A stretch of 64,000 bases of DNA, taken from Pseudomonas piscis (GTDB lineage Bacteria > Pseudomonadota > Gammaproteobacteria > Pseudomonadales > Pseudomonadaceae). Each line of letters begins with the position of its first letter. Within the stretch, counting starts at the first letter, position 1. The notes under the pieces are model-generated. The model had not been told where the DNA came from, ran no database searches, and was given only the letters and a program-made list of their open reading frames with translations. This document shows positions 52,392-62,006 of the stretch, one piece after another. The stretch covers positions 1,426,001-1,490,000 of the forward strand of contig NZ_WHUV01000002.1 of NCBI RefSeq assembly GCF_009380155.1, read 5' to 3'. The position numbers were made by a program, and so were the translations under genes.

Positions 52392-53672
52392 TTAGATGCC
52401 GAAACGGTCACGCAGGGCGTAATAGGCGGCGCCCATGGCGGTCAGCGGCGCCTGGAAGGTGCGGCCGCCGATCATTGGCATGTGCGGCAGCGAGGCGAAG
52501 GCGTTGAAGCGCTCGGCATCGCCACGAATCATCTCGGCGATCAGCTTGCCGGCCAGGTGCGAGCAGGTCACGCCATGGCCGCTATAGCCTTGCATGTAGT
52601 AGGCGTTCTTCTCGATCCGGCCGAATTGCGGCATGCGCGACATGGTCAGCAAGAAGTTGCCGGTCCAGCGGTAGTCGATCTTCACGTCCTTGAGCTGGGG
52701 GAAGGTCTTGAGGATCTTCGGCCGGATCAGTTGCTCGATGTCGTTGGGCTCGCGGGCACCGTAGACCACCCCGCCGCCGTACAGCAGGCGGTTGTCACCG
52801 GTTAGACGGAAGTAGTCCAGCAGGTAGTTGCAGTCTTCCACGCAATAATTGTTGGTGATCAGGCTGCGGGCCAGTGGTTCCGGCAGCTGCTCGGTGACGA
52901 CGATCTGCGAGCCGCAGGGCATGCTCTTGCGGGTCACCCGTGGGTCCAGGTCCTGCTGCAGGTAGGCGTTGCCAGCGATCAGCAGGTACTTGGCGCGGAC
53001 CACGCCCTTGGCAGTGCGCACCACGTTGGGCTCGCCGTAGGTGATTTCCAGGGCCGCCGACTGCTCGAAGATCTTGCCGCCCAGGCCGATGATGGCGTTG
53101 GCCTCGCCCAGGGCCAGGTTCAGCGGGTGGATATGCCCGCCCTGCATGTCCAGCAAGCCGCCGACGTAGTTGCGGGTACCGACTTCGCGGTCGATCTGCG
53201 CCTTGTCCAGCAGCTTGAGGTTGTGGTTGCCCAACCGTTCCCAGTTGCGCTTCTGCTCGGCCAGGCCCTTGAGCTGCTTGGGGTTCAGGGCGGCGAAGAT
53301 ACCGCCAGGACGGTAGTCGCACTGGATATCGTAGTGCTGGATGCGCTGGCGAATGATGTCCGCGCCTTCGAAGATCATGCTGCCGAGCACCTCGGCGCTC
53401 TTTTCCCCGTAGCGCTCTTCGATCACATCCACGTCGCGGCTGTAGGAGTTGACCAATTGCCCGCCGTTGCGCCCGCTGGCGCCGAAGCCGACCTTGGCCG
53501 ACTCGAGCACGGTGACGCTGTAGCCGGCCTCGGCCAGGAAGAGCGCCGAGGACAGGCCGGTATAGCCGGCGCCGATCACACAGACATCGCACTCCACCAA
53601 CTGGTCGAGCTCGGGGTAATCGACGGTCCGGTTGCGGGTCGCCGTGTAATAGCTGTTCACGTAGGTTTGCAT
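52392..53672 (-). CDS. puuB: Gamma-glutamylputrescine oxidase PuuB (FAD-dependent)
   Basis: 426 residues from the ATG at 53672. A DAO/GMC-like flavin oxidase that oxidises gamma-glutamylputrescine to the aldehyde with release of ammonia and peroxide. FAD site: CDVCVIGAGYTGLSSALFLAEAGYSVTVLESAKVGFGASGRNGGQ near residue 30; the C-terminal end has YMQGYSGHGVTCSHLAGKLIAEMI, typical for this family. No signal peptide. It lies 52 bp after the ALDH gene and belongs to the puuA-puuC-puuB operon; a longer upstream reading overlaps that gene. Confidence 0.92.
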   Translation of the reverse strand: MQTYVNSYYTATRNRTVDYPELDQLVECDVCVIGAGYTGLSSALFLAEAGYSVTVLESAKVGFGASGRNGGQLVNSYSRDVDVIEERYGEKSAEVLGSMIFEGADIIRQRIQHYDIQCDYRPGGIFAALNPKQLKGLAEQKRNWERLGNHNLKLLDKAQIDREVGTRNYVGGLLDMQGGHIHPLNLALGEANAIIGLGGKIFEQSAALEITYGEPNVVRTAKGVVRAKYLLIAGNAYLQQDLDPRVTRKSMPCGSQIVVTEQLPEPLARSLITNNYCVEDCNYLLDYFRLTGDNRLLYGGGVVYGAREPNDIEQLIRPKILKTFPQLKDVKIDYRWTGNFLLTMSRMPQFGRIEKNAYYMQGYSGHGVTCSHLAGKLIAEMIRGDAERFNAFASLPHMPMIGGRTFQAPLTAMGAAYYALRDRFGI

Positions 53673-53724
53673 GTCGTAGTTCCCCAGCAGGTGCGGCTCG
53701 ACCGCCCTGCCGTTGTTATAGGTC

Positions 53725-55215
53725 TTAGAGCTTGATCCAGGTCGCCTTGAGCTCGGTGTACTTGTCGAAGGCATGCAGCGACTTGTCGCGGCCATTGCCC
53801 GACTGCTTGAAGCCACCGAACGGCGCGGTCATGTCGCCGCCGTCGTACTGGTTGACCCATACGCTGCCGGCGCGCAGGCCCCGGGCGAAGCGATGGGCGC
53901 GGCTGAGGTCGCGGGTCCATACGGCAGCGGCCAGGCCGAAGATGCTGTCGTTGGCGATCTGCAGCGCCTGTTCCTCGCTGTCGAACTCGATCACCGCCAG
54001 CACCGGGCCGAAGATCTCCTCGCAGGCGATGGTCATGGCGTTGGTCACACCGTCGAAGACGGTCGGTTCGACATACAGGCCGCCGGTGCTTTCCAGGGTG
54101 CGCACACCACCGGCCAACAGCCGCCCGCCCTGCTCCTGGCCGATGCCGATGTAGCGCAGCACATTAGCCAGTTGGCGCTCATCCACCACGGCGCCGACGC
54201 GGCTGGCCGGGTCCAGCGCATGCCCGGGCTGCCAGGCCTTGAGCGCCTCCACCAGCAACGGCAGGAACTGCTCGCGGATCGACGCCTGCACCAGCAGCCG
54301 CGAGCCGGCAGTACAGACTTCGCCCTGGTTGAAGGCGATCGCCGCAGCCGCCGCTCGGGCCGCTTCGCCCAGGTCGGGTGCATCGGCGAACACCACGTTG
54401 GCGCTCTTGCCACCAGCCTCCAGCCATACCCGCTTCATGTTGCTCTGGCCAGAGTACTGCAGCAGTTGCTTGCCCACCGCGGTGGAGCCGGTGAAGGCCA
54501 GTACGTCCACGTCCATGTGCAGGGCCAGGGCCTTGCCCACGGTGTGGCCGTAGCCCGGCAGGACGTTGAACACGCCCTTGGGAATGCCCGCATCCAAGGC
54601 CAGCTGGGCGATGCGGATCGCGGTCAGCGGCGACTTTTCCGAAGGTTTGAGGATGAACGAGTTGCCCACCGCCAGGGCCGGGGCGAACTTCCAGCTGGCC
54701 ATGATCAGCGGGAAATTCCACGGCACGATGGCCGCCACCACCCCCGAAGGCTCGCGGGTCACCAGGCCCAACTGGTCGTGGGGCGTGGCCGCCACTTCGT
54801 CGTAGAGCTTGTCGATGGCTTCGGCATTCCAGCGGATGGCATTGGCCGTGGCCGGGATGTCGATGGCCAGGGAATCGCTGATGGGCTTGCCCATGTCCAG
54901 GGTTTCCAGGAGCGCCAGTTCTTCCTGGTGCTCGAGGATCAGCTCAGCAAAGCGGATCAGAATGCGCTTGCGCTCGGCCGGGGCCTTGCCCGACCACACG
55001 CCGCTGGCGAAGGCCTGGCGTGCCACGGCCACGGCATGATCGGCATCGGCCTGGTCGGTACTGGCGACATTGGCCAGGAAGCGCCCGTCCACCGGGCTCA
55101 GGCATTCGAAAGTGGCGCCGCCCTGGGCAGCGCAGTACTGGCCGTCGATGAAGGCGCGACCTTCCAGGGTGAGGGATTGGAAGCGCTGCTCCCAATCGCT
55201 GCGGGATCTAGTCAT
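53725..55215 (-). CDS. puuC: Gamma-glutamyl-gamma-aminobutyraldehyde dehydrogenase PuuC
   Basis: 496 residues. NAD(P)-dependent aldehyde dehydrogenase. FTGSTAVGKQLLQYSGQSNMKRVWLEAGGKSANVVFADA contains the active-site Glu; FNQGEVCTAGSRLLVQASIREQFLPLL contains the catalytic Cys; the cofactor loop and IFGPVLAVIEFDSEEQALQIAND are as in the family. In the Puu pathway it oxidises the gamma-glutamyl aminobutyraldehyde to gamma-glutamyl-GABA. The same enzyme also accepts other aminoaldehydes in pseudomonads (KauB). It starts 33 bp after the puuA stop and reads into puuB. Confidence 0.92.
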   Translation of the reverse strand: MTRSRSDWEQRFQSLTLEGRAFIDGQYCAAQGGATFECLSPVDGRFLANVASTDQADADHAVAVARQAFASGVWSGKAPAERKRILIRFAELILEHQEELALLETLDMGKPISDSLAIDIPATANAIRWNAEAIDKLYDEVAATPHDQLGLVTREPSGVVAAIVPWNFPLIMASWKFAPALAVGNSFILKPSEKSPLTAIRIAQLALDAGIPKGVFNVLPGYGHTVGKALALHMDVDVLAFTGSTAVGKQLLQYSGQSNMKRVWLEAGGKSANVVFADAPDLGEAARAAAAAIAFNQGEVCTAGSRLLVQASIREQFLPLLVEALKAWQPGHALDPASRVGAVVDERQLANVLRYIGIGQEQGGRLLAGGVRTLESTGGLYVEPTVFDGVTNAMTIACEEIFGPVLAVIEFDSEEQALQIANDSIFGLAAAVWTRDLSRAHRFARGLRAGSVWVNQYDGGDMTAPFGGFKQSGNGRDKSLHAFDKYTELKATWIKL

Positions 55216-55248
55216 GGCGAATACTCAACGCGCGAGGACACACGGCCG

Positions 55249-56625
55249 TCAGACCGTGTGCAGGTACCAGTTGTATTCCAGATCGGAGATGGAGTTCTCG
55301 AACTCCGCCAGCTCGCTTTCCTTGCAAGCCACGAACACGTCGATGTACATCGGGTCGATGTACCTGGCCATCACCTCGCTGTCGTCCAGCACGCGCAGGG
55401 CATCGCGCAGGTTGCTCGGCAAGCTCGGCTCGCTCTGCTCGTAGGCGTTGCCCTCCATGGCCGGGCCGGGTTCGATCTGGTTGGTCAGGCCGTGGTGGAT
55501 GCCCGACAGCACCGAGGCCATCAACAGGTAGGGGTTGGCATCGGCACCGGCCACCCGGTGTTCGATGCGCACCGCGTCCGGCGAACCGGTGGGCACGCGC
55601 ACGGCCACGGTGCGGTTGTCGATGCCCCAGGTCGGCGAGTTCGGCACGTAGAACTGGGCGCCGAAACGGCGGTAGGAGTTGACGTTGGGGCACAGGAAGG
55701 CCATCTGCTCCGGCAGGGTATCCAGTACGCCGCCGATGGCATGGCGCAGGGCCGCATTGGTCTCGGGGTCTTCGCTGGCGAAGATATTGTTGCCCTGCTT
55801 GTCGAGGATCGAGATGTGCACGTGCAGGCCGTTGCCCGCCTGGCCCGGGTAAGGCTTGGCCATGAAGGTGGTGTCCATCTCATGGTCGTAGGCGATGTTC
55901 TTCACCAGGCGCTTGAGCAGCACCGCGTAGTCGCAGGCCTTGATCGGGTCGGACACATGGTGCAGGTTGACCTCGAACTGCGCCGGGGCGCTTTCCTTGA
56001 CGATGGCGTCGGCGGGGATGCCCTGCTCTTTCGCGCCTTCGAGGATGTCCTGCAGGCAGTCGACGTATTCGTCCAGATCGTCGATCAGGTAGACCTGGGT
56101 CGATTGCGGGCGCTTGCCGGAGATCGGCGAACGCGGCGATTGCGGCCGGCCGTTCACGTTGTCCTGGTCGATCAGGTAGAACTCCAGCTCGAAGGCGGCG
56201 CAGATGGTCAGGCCCAGCTCGTCGAACTTGCTCACCACCTGGCGCAGCACTTCGCGGGGGTCGGCGAAGAACGGCTGGCCCTCGATCTCGTGCATGGTCA
56301 TCAGCAACTGCGCGGTGGGGCGCTTCTGCCAGGGCTCGACGCTCAGGGTGCCGGGGATCGGGTAGCAGATGCGGTCGGCGTCGCCGATGTCCAGGCCCAG
56401 GCCGGTGCTTTCCACCGTGGAGCCGTTGATATCCAGGGCAAACAGCGAGGCCGGCAGGTTGATGCCCTTCTCATAGACCTTGTGCAGGGCGGTACGCTCG
56501 ATGCGCTTGCCGCGCACCACACCGTTCATGTCCGCAATCAGCAGATCGACGTAGAGAACCTCGGGATGTTTTTTCAGGAAGGCGTTGGCTTCATTGAGCT
56601 GAATGGCACGCGGGGGGACCGACAT
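55249..56625 (-). CDS. puuA: Glutamate-putrescine ligase PuuA (glutamine-synthetase family)
   Basis: 458 residues. Glutamine-synthetase fold enzyme that joins glutamate to putrescine with ATP. GS landmarks are AAFELEFYLIDQDN near residue 140, PGQAGNGLHVHISILDKQGNNIF near 255 and NSYRRFGAQFYVPNSPTWGIDNRTVAVRVPTGSPDAVRIEHRVAGADANPYL near 315-360. The family includes the P. aeruginosa spermidine/putrescine ligases SpuB/SpuI. It is the first gene of the minus-strand operon and divergent from puuD. GTTAATTA repeats lie in the promoter. Confidence 0.9.
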   Translation of the reverse strand: MSVPPRAIQLNEANAFLKKHPEVLYVDLLIADMNGVVRGKRIERTALHKVYEKGINLPASLFALDINGSTVESTGLGLDIGDADRICYPIPGTLSVEPWQKRPTAQLLMTMHEIEGQPFFADPREVLRQVVSKFDELGLTICAAFELEFYLIDQDNVNGRPQSPRSPISGKRPQSTQVYLIDDLDEYVDCLQDILEGAKEQGIPADAIVKESAPAQFEVNLHHVSDPIKACDYAVLLKRLVKNIAYDHEMDTTFMAKPYPGQAGNGLHVHISILDKQGNNIFASEDPETNAALRHAIGGVLDTLPEQMAFLCPNVNSYRRFGAQFYVPNSPTWGIDNRTVAVRVPTGSPDAVRIEHRVAGADANPYLLMASVLSGIHHGLTNQIEPGPAMEGNAYEQSEPSLPSNLRDALRVLDDSEVMARYIDPMYIDVFVACKESELAEFENSISDLEYNWYLHTV

Positions 56626-56639
56626 GATGCACCTATCGT

Positions 56640-56831
56640 GTTAATTATTATGTTCACTGCGGTGACGCATCAGCAGTCAATCCGAAAGAAAAACCGAAGT
56701 CAATAGCCCCACAGGGCGCCGATTCGTTAATTATTTTGCCCCATGAAAACCAAATAAGCCTCAGCACCTGCGACACTCAAGGCTTTCAGATGAAATGCGT
56801 TTAGAATTTTTTACATGGAAGTTGTTAATTA
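56640..56831. promoter_or_regulatory. Three GTTAATTA copies in the puuA-puuD promoter region
   Basis: GTTAATTA at 56640-56647, 56726-56733 and 56824-56831, the first two extended as GTTAATTATTWTG. The whole region between the divergent genes is AT-rich. The repeats are candidates for PuuR operators or a promoter-associated protein; the first copy lies 15 bp before the puuA start. Confidence 0.4.
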
Positions 56832-56891
56832 AAATCAACGAGGATAAGCTCTGGAAAAACTCGTTCCAGCGTGAATTTCGAGGTGATAAAA

Positions 56892-57647
56892 ATGGCATTC
56901 AAGCCATTGATCGGCGTTACTGCGTGCGTCAAAGAGATCGGTCTGCATCCCTACCACGTCAGCGGCGACAAGTACTTGCGTGCGGTCAGCGTCGCGGCCG
57001 AAGGCCTGCCCCTGGTCATTCCTTCCCTGGCGGACCTGGTCGATATCCAGGATCTGCTGCACAACCTGGACGGGCTGTTGTTCACCGGCTCGCCATCCAA
57101 TGTCGAACCCTTCCACTATCAGGGCCCGCCCAGCGAACCGGGTACCGCCCATGATCCGCAACGCGATGCCACCACCCTGCCCCTGCTGCGTGCGGCCGTC
57201 GCCGCCGGCGTGCCGGTGCTCGGTATCTGCCGCGGCTTCCAGGAAATGAACGTGGCCTTCGGTGGCAGCCTGCACCAGAAGGTCCACGAGCTGCCGGGCT
57301 TTCTCGATCACCGTGAAGCCGACGATCCGCGCATCGAGGTGCAGTACGCCCCCGCGCACCCGGTGGCGATCCAGCCCGGCGGGGTCTTCGCGGCCATGGG
57401 CCTGGATGGCGAGATCCAGGTCAACTCGATCCACAGCCAAGGCATCGATCGCCTGGCCCCGGGCCTGCGGGTCGAGGCCGTGGCGCCGGACGGCCTGATC
57501 GAGGCGGTATCGGTGGAACACAGCAAGGCCTTCGCCTTCGGCGTGCAGTGGCACCCGGAATGGCAGGTGCTGTCGAACCCGGCCTACCTGCGGATCTTCC
57601 AGGCCTTCGGCGACGCCTGCCGGCAACGAGCCGCGCAGCGCCGCTAA
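56892..57647 (+). CDS. puuD: Gamma-glutamyl-GABA hydrolase PuuD/SpuA (class I glutamine amidotransferase-like)
   Basis: 251 residues from the ATG at 56892, with GAGGTGA 7 nt upstream. Peptidase C26-type amidotransferase: the nucleophile elbow LGICRGFQEMNVAFGG has its Cys near residue 114, and the C-terminal VQWHPEWQVL has the catalytic His and Glu. It hydrolyses gamma-glutamyl-GABA to glutamate and GABA, completing the route of puuA-puuB-puuC. It starts a plus-strand group followed by the polyamine ABC genes, as in the P. aeruginosa spu cluster. Confidence 0.93.
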   Translation: MAFKPLIGVTACVKEIGLHPYHVSGDKYLRAVSVAAEGLPLVIPSLADLVDIQDLLHNLDGLLFTGSPSNVEPFHYQGPPSEPGTAHDPQRDATTLPLLRAAVAAGVPVLGICRGFQEMNVAFGGSLHQKVHELPGFLDHREADDPRIEVQYAPAHPVAIQPGGVFAAMGLDGEIQVNSIHSQGIDRLAPGLRVEAVAPDGLIEAVSVEHSKAFAFGVQWHPEWQVLSNPAYLRIFQAFGDACRQRAAQRR

Positions 57648-57874
57648 GCCCTGCGCGTCGCGCATTTGCACCTGAAACAACACGCCCTGCCCCATGGCGC
57701 GTGCCCTCGTGCGCGCCCCACATTCGGCGTGAGCGGCAAACGGCAAGACCACAACAACAAATAGCGTCAGGCCGCCAGGGAGGCGGCGCCGAATCAGCCC
57801 GCCCCCCGGGCTGGCAATCAACCTTTAGGCCGGGCCGAATTGGCCGGGCTGCTGACATCTGTTGGGAGTTTCAC

Positions 57875-59017
57875 ATGGCAAACGCCTCCAGCACTTACCG
57901 GAAGGCCCTCGAAGGCCACCCGAGCCCGCAGAAGGTTCTGGTGAAGATCGACCGCGTGACCAAGAAGTTCGACGAAACCGTAGCCGTGGACGATGTGTCC
58001 CTGGAGATCCACCAGGGTGAGATCTTCGCCCTGCTGGGCGGTTCCGGCTCCGGCAAGTCCACCCTGCTGCGCATGCTCGCCGGGTTCGAGCGGCCCACCG
58101 AGGGACGCATCTTGCTGGATGGCGTGGACATCACCGACATGCCGCCCTACGAACGACCGATCAACATGATGTTCCAGTCCTATGCCTTGTTCCCCCACAT
58201 GACCGTGGCCCAGAACATCGCCTTCGGCCTCAAGCAGGACCGTTTGCCGGCAGACGAGATCGACGCCCGGGTCGGCGAGATGCTCAAGCTGGTGCACATG
58301 ACCCAGTACGCCAAGCGCAAGCCGCACCAATTGTCCGGTGGCCAGCGCCAGCGCGTGGCCCTGGCCCGTTCCCTGGCCAAGCGGCCGAAGCTGCTGTTGC
58401 TCGACGAGCCCATGGGCGCCCTGGACAAGAAGCTGCGCTCGCAGATGCAGCTGGAACTGGTGGAGATCATCGAGCGTGTGGGGGTGACCTGCGTGATGGT
58501 GACCCACGACCAGGAAGAAGCCATGACCATGGCCCAGCGCATCGCCATCATGCACCTGGGCTGGATCGCCCAGACCGGCAGCCCGGTGGACATCTACGAA
58601 GCCCCGGTGAGCCGCCTGGTGTGCGAGTTCATCGGCAACGTCAACGCCTTCGAAGGCACCGTCACCGAAGACCTGGAAGGCTACGCCATCATCGACTGCC
58701 CGGACCTGGCGCAGCAGATCTACGTCGGCCATGGGGTCAGCACCTCGGTCCAGGACAAGTCGGTGACCTACGCCATCCGCCCGGAAAAGATGCTGGTCAC
58801 CACCCTCAAGCCGGAGTCGCGCTACAACTGGTCCCGGGGCAAGGTCCACGACATCGCCTACCTGGGCGGCCACTCGGTGTTCTACGTCGAGCTGCCCGGC
58901 GGCAAGATCGTCCAGTCGTTCATGGCCAACGCCGAGCGCCGCGGCGCCCGGCCGACCTGGGATGACGAGGTCTACGTCTGGTGGGAAGACGACAGCGGCG
59001 TGGTGCTGCGCGCATGA
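57875..59017 (+). CDS. potG: Polyamine ABC transporter ATPase (PotG/SpuF)
   Basis: 380 residues from the ATG at 57875 (longer in-frame readings over the intergenic DNA are not supported). Walker A GGSGSGKS near 54, signature QLSGGQRQRVALARSLAKRP, Walker B LLLLDEPMGALDKKLR and the H-loop CVMVTHDQEEAMTMAQRI. The C-terminal TOBE-type domain (about 250-380) is usual for PotA/PotG subunits. It powers putrescine/spermidine import; a putrescine preference is likely given PotGHI-type neighbours. Confidence 0.94.
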   Translation: MANASSTYRKALEGHPSPQKVLVKIDRVTKKFDETVAVDDVSLEIHQGEIFALLGGSGSGKSTLLRMLAGFERPTEGRILLDGVDITDMPPYERPINMMFQSYALFPHMTVAQNIAFGLKQDRLPADEIDARVGEMLKLVHMTQYAKRKPHQLSGGQRQRVALARSLAKRPKLLLLDEPMGALDKKLRSQMQLELVEIIERVGVTCVMVTHDQEEAMTMAQRIAIMHLGWIAQTGSPVDIYEAPVSRLVCEFIGNVNAFEGTVTEDLEGYAIIDCPDLAQQIYVGHGVSTSVQDKSVTYAIRPEKMLVTTLKPESRYNWSRGKVHDIAYLGGHSVFYVELPGGKIVQSFMANAERRGARPTWDDEVYVWWEDDSGVVLRA

Positions 59018-59940
59018 GGACCTCGACCATGACCCTGGACCGCAAACTACTGCGCATGTTGCCCTCTGGCCGCAAGCTGGTGATCGGCATCCCCTTCCTC
59101 TGGCTGTTCCTGTTCTTCATGCTGCCGTTCTTCCTGGTGATGAAGATCAGCTTCTCCGAAGCAGCCCTGGCGATCCCGCCCTACACCGAGATCTATGCCT
59201 ACGCCGAACAGAAATTCCAGCTGCTGCTGAACCTGGGCAACTACGCCATGCTCGCCAGCGACGAGCTGTACCTCTCGGCCTACCTGGGCTCGCTGAAGGT
59301 GGCGCTGATCAGCACCCTGCTGTGCCTGGCGGTGGGGTTCCCCATGGCCTACGCCATCTCCCGGGCCAGCAAGGAAACCCAGAACGTGCTGGTGCTGCTG
59401 ATCATGATGCCGACCTGGACCGCGATCCTGATCCGCGTCTATGCCTGGATGGGCATCCTGAGCAACAACGGCCTGCTCAACAGCTTCCTGCTGTGGACCG
59501 GGCTGATCAGCCAGCCGCTGGAGATCCTCAACACCAACCTCGCGGTGTACATCGGCGTGGTCTACGCCTACCTGCCGTTCATGGTGCTGCCGCTGTACGC
59601 CAACCTGGTCAAGCATGACCAGAGCCTGCTGGAAGCCGCCGCCGACCTGGGTTCGAGCAACTTCAACAGCTTCTGGAAGATCACCGTGCCCCTGGCCAAG
59701 AACGGCATCATCGCCGGCTGCATGCTGGTGTTCATCCCGGTGGTGGGCGAATTCGTGATCCCGGAACTGCTGGGTGGCCCGGAAACCCTGATGATCGGCC
59801 GCGTGCTGTGGCAGGAGTTCTTCAACAACCGTGACTGGCCGGTGGCCTCGGCCCTGGCGGTGGTGATGCTGGCGATCCTGATCGTGCCGATCCTGCTGTT
59901 CAACCGCAGCCAGGCCAAAGAGATGGAGGGACGGGCATGA
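59014..59940 (+). CDS. potH: Polyamine ABC transporter permease (PotH/SpuG)
   Basis: 308 residues. Starts in an ATGA overlap with the ATPase stop (an ATG 15 bp later is an alternative). Six membrane segments and KDVSLGS-type features are replaced here by the PotH marks: LLIMMPTWTAILIRVYAWMGILSNNGLLN and the coupling loop SLLEAAADLGSSNFNSFWKITVPLAKNGIIAG, then PVVGEFVIPELLGGPETLMIG. It pairs with the next permease. Confidence 0.94.
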   Translation: MRTSTMTLDRKLLRMLPSGRKLVIGIPFLWLFLFFMLPFFLVMKISFSEAALAIPPYTEIYAYAEQKFQLLLNLGNYAMLASDELYLSAYLGSLKVALISTLLCLAVGFPMAYAISRASKETQNVLVLLIMMPTWTAILIRVYAWMGILSNNGLLNSFLLWTGLISQPLEILNTNLAVYIGVVYAYLPFMVLPLYANLVKHDQSLLEAAADLGSSNFNSFWKITVPLAKNGIIAGCMLVFIPVVGEFVIPELLGGPETLMIGRVLWQEFFNNRDWPVASALAVVMLAILIVPILLFNRSQAKEMEGRA

Positions 59941-60833
59941 AACGCTTTGAATTTTCCAAACTGATGCTGGTGCTCGGCTTGTCGTTCATCTACCTGCCGA
60001 TGCTGATCCTGGTGATCTACTCGTTCAACGCCTCCAAGCTGGTGACGGTCTGGGGCGGCTGGTCGGTGAAATGGTACGTGGGCCTGCTGGACAATCAGCA
60101 ACTGATGGGCTCGGTACTGCGCTCCCTGGAAATCGCCTGCTACACCGCCGTGGCGGCGGTGGCCCTGGGCACCCTGGCGGCCTTCGTGCTGACCCGGGTC
60201 ACCCGCTTCAAGGGCCGCACCCTGTTCGGCGGCCTGGTCACCGCGCCGCTGGTGATGCCCGAGGTGATCACCGGCCTGTCGCTGTTGCTGCTGTTCGTGG
60301 CCATGGCGCAATTGATCGGCTGGCCCATGGAGCGCGGGATCGCCACCATCTGGATCGCCCACACGACATTCTGCGCAGCCTACGTAGCCGTGGTAGTCTC
60401 CGCGCGCCTGCGTGAACTGGACCTGTCCATCGAAGAAGCGGCCATGGACTTGGGAGCGCGGCCCTTCAAGGTGTTCTTCCTGATTACCATCCCGATGATC
60501 GCCCCGTCCCTGGCGGCGGGCGGCATGATGTCCTTCGCCCTGTCGCTGGACGACCTGGTGCTGGCCAGCTTCGTGTCCGGCCCGGGCTCCACCACCTTGC
60601 CGATGGAAGTCTTCTCGGCAGTGCGCCTGGGGGTCAAGCCGGAGATCAACGCGGTGGCCAGCCTGATTTTGCTGGCGGTATCGCTGGTGACCTTCCTGGT
60701 CTGGTACTTCGGCCGACGCGCCGAGGAAGCCCGCAAGCGGGCGATCCAGGAGGCCATGGAGTTCACAGCCAACGAAGCGTGGAGCCCCACAGCCGCCAGG
60801 CCCCAGGCCAAGCGGCAGCCGGCGACGGCTTGA
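59937..60833 (+). CDS. potI: Polyamine ABC transporter permease (PotI/SpuH)
   Basis: 298 residues, overlapping the PotH gene by ATGA. PotI marks include FIYLPMLILVIYSFNASKLVTVWGGWSVKWYVGLLDN, PLVMPEVITGLSLLLLFVAM and the coupling loop LSIEEAAMDLGARPFKVFFLITIPMIAPSLAAGG. The chain ends with a basic cytoplasmic tail (PTAARPQAKRQPATA). The substrate-binding protein follows after a hairpin. Confidence 0.94.
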   Translation: MKRFEFSKLMLVLGLSFIYLPMLILVIYSFNASKLVTVWGGWSVKWYVGLLDNQQLMGSVLRSLEIACYTAVAAVALGTLAAFVLTRVTRFKGRTLFGGLVTAPLVMPEVITGLSLLLLFVAMAQLIGWPMERGIATIWIAHTTFCAAYVAVVVSARLRELDLSIEEAAMDLGARPFKVFFLITIPMIAPSLAAGGMMSFALSLDDLVLASFVSGPGSTTLPMEVFSAVRLGVKPEINAVASLILLAVSLVTFLVWYFGRRAEEARKRAIQEAMEFTANEAWSPTAARPQAKRQPATA

Positions 60834-60848
60834 ACCCTTGTGTGACAA

Positions 60849-60869
60849 GGCCGCCCAGGCGGCCGTTTT
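60849..60869 (+). terminator. Hairpin with short T run between potI and potF
   Basis: GGCCGC and GCGGCC arms with a 4-nt loop, then GTTTT. It lies 16 bp after potI and 25 bp before potF. It is probably a partial terminator or mRNA-stability element that sets the ratio of the binding protein to the membrane parts. Confidence 0.6.
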
Positions 60870-60893
60870 GAGAATAAGAATGGAGTTGTCGTG

Positions 60894-62006
60894 ATGAAAA
60901 TGCCTGGCAGGATATGGTCCGCCAAACTGCTGCTGACACTGTCCCTGACCGGTGCCCTGGTCGCCGGCGCCCAAGCTGGCGACAAAGTGCTGCGCGTCTA
61001 TAACTGGTCGGACTACATCGCCCCGGACACCCTGAAGAAATTCGAGGCCGAGACCGGCATCCACGTGACCTACGACGTCTTCGACAGCAACGAGACCCTG
61101 GAAGCGCGACTGCTGACCGGCAAGTCGGGCTACGACATCGTAGTACCGTCCAACAGCTTCCTGGCCAAGCAGATCAAGGCCGGGGTCTACCAGGAACTGG
61201 ACAAGTCCAAGCTGCCCAACTGGCAGAACCTCAACCCCGTGCTGCTCAAGAACGCTTCCGCCAGCGACCCGGGCAATGCCCATGCCTTCCCCTACATGTG
61301 GGGTTCGATCGGCATCGGCTACAACCCGGACAAGGTCAAGGCGGCCCTGGGCAGCGACGCACCGATCAACTCCTGGGACCTGCTGTTCAAGCCCGAGAAC
61401 GCCGAGAAGCTCAAGGCCTGCGGCATCAGCTTCCTCGACTCGCCCACCGAGATGCTCCCGGCCGCCCTGCACTACCTGGGCTACCCGGCGGCCAGCAAGG
61501 ACAAGGCGCAGATCCTCGAGGCCGAGGCGCTGTTCATGAAGATCCGCCCGTCGGTGACCTACTTCCATTCCTCCAAGTACATCTCGGACCTGGCCAACGG
61601 CAACATCTGCGTGGCCGTGGGTTACTCCGGCGACGTGCTGCAGGCCCGCTCGCGCGCCGAAGAAGCGGGCAACAAGGAGAAAGTCGCCTTCAGCATTCCC
61701 AAGGAAGGCGCCGGCAGCTTCTACGACATGATGGCGATTCCCAAGGACGCCACCAACGTCGACAACGCCTACCTGTTCATGAACTTCCTGATGCGCGCGG
61801 ACATCATCGCCGAGGTCACCAACAGCCTGGGCTACAGCAACGCCAATGCCGCCGCCACACCGCTGGTGGACGAGGCGATCCGCAACGATCCGGCCTCCTA
61901 CCCGCCCCAGGACGTACTGGCCACCCTGTATGCGGTACCCGACCAGCCGATCCCTATCCAGCGCGTGATGAACCGCGGCTGGACCCGGATCAAGCTGGGC
62001 AAGTGA
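60894..62006 (+). CDS. potF: Polyamine-binding periplasmic protein (PotF/SpuD type)
   Basis: 370 residues with a signal peptide ([17 protein letters not shown]). PotF/SpuD-type fold: [60 protein letters not shown], then [18 protein letters not shown] and [23 protein letters not shown]. Trp/Asp residues in NWSDY and GYSGDV match polyamine contacts of the family. GGAG is 8 nt before the ATG at 60894; a GTG one codon earlier is an alternative. It is the last gene of the polyamine unit. Confidence 0.94.
   Translation: MKMPGRIWSAKLLLTLSLTGALVAGAQAGDKVLRVYNWSDYIAPDTLKKFEAETGIHVTYDVFDSNETLEARLLTGKSGYDIVVPSNSFLAKQIKAGVYQELDKSKLPNWQNLNPVLLKNASASDPGNAHAFPYMWGSIGIGYNPDKVKAALGSDAPINSWDLLFKPENAEKLKACGISFLDSPTEMLPAALHYLGYPAASKDKAQILEAEALFMKIRPSVTYFHSSKYISDLANGNICVAVGYSGDVLQARSRAEEAGNKEKVAFSIPKEGAGSFYDMMAIPKDATNVDNAYLFMNFLMRADIIAEVTNSLGYSNANAAATPLVDEAIRNDPASYPPQDVLATLYAVPDQPIPIQRVMNRGWTRIKLGK

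Noticed and set aside
53773..56706. 977-codon plus-strand frame opposite puuA and puuC
   Set aside because: Antisense shadow of two intact enzymes; repetitive His/Gly/Arg composition and no motif.
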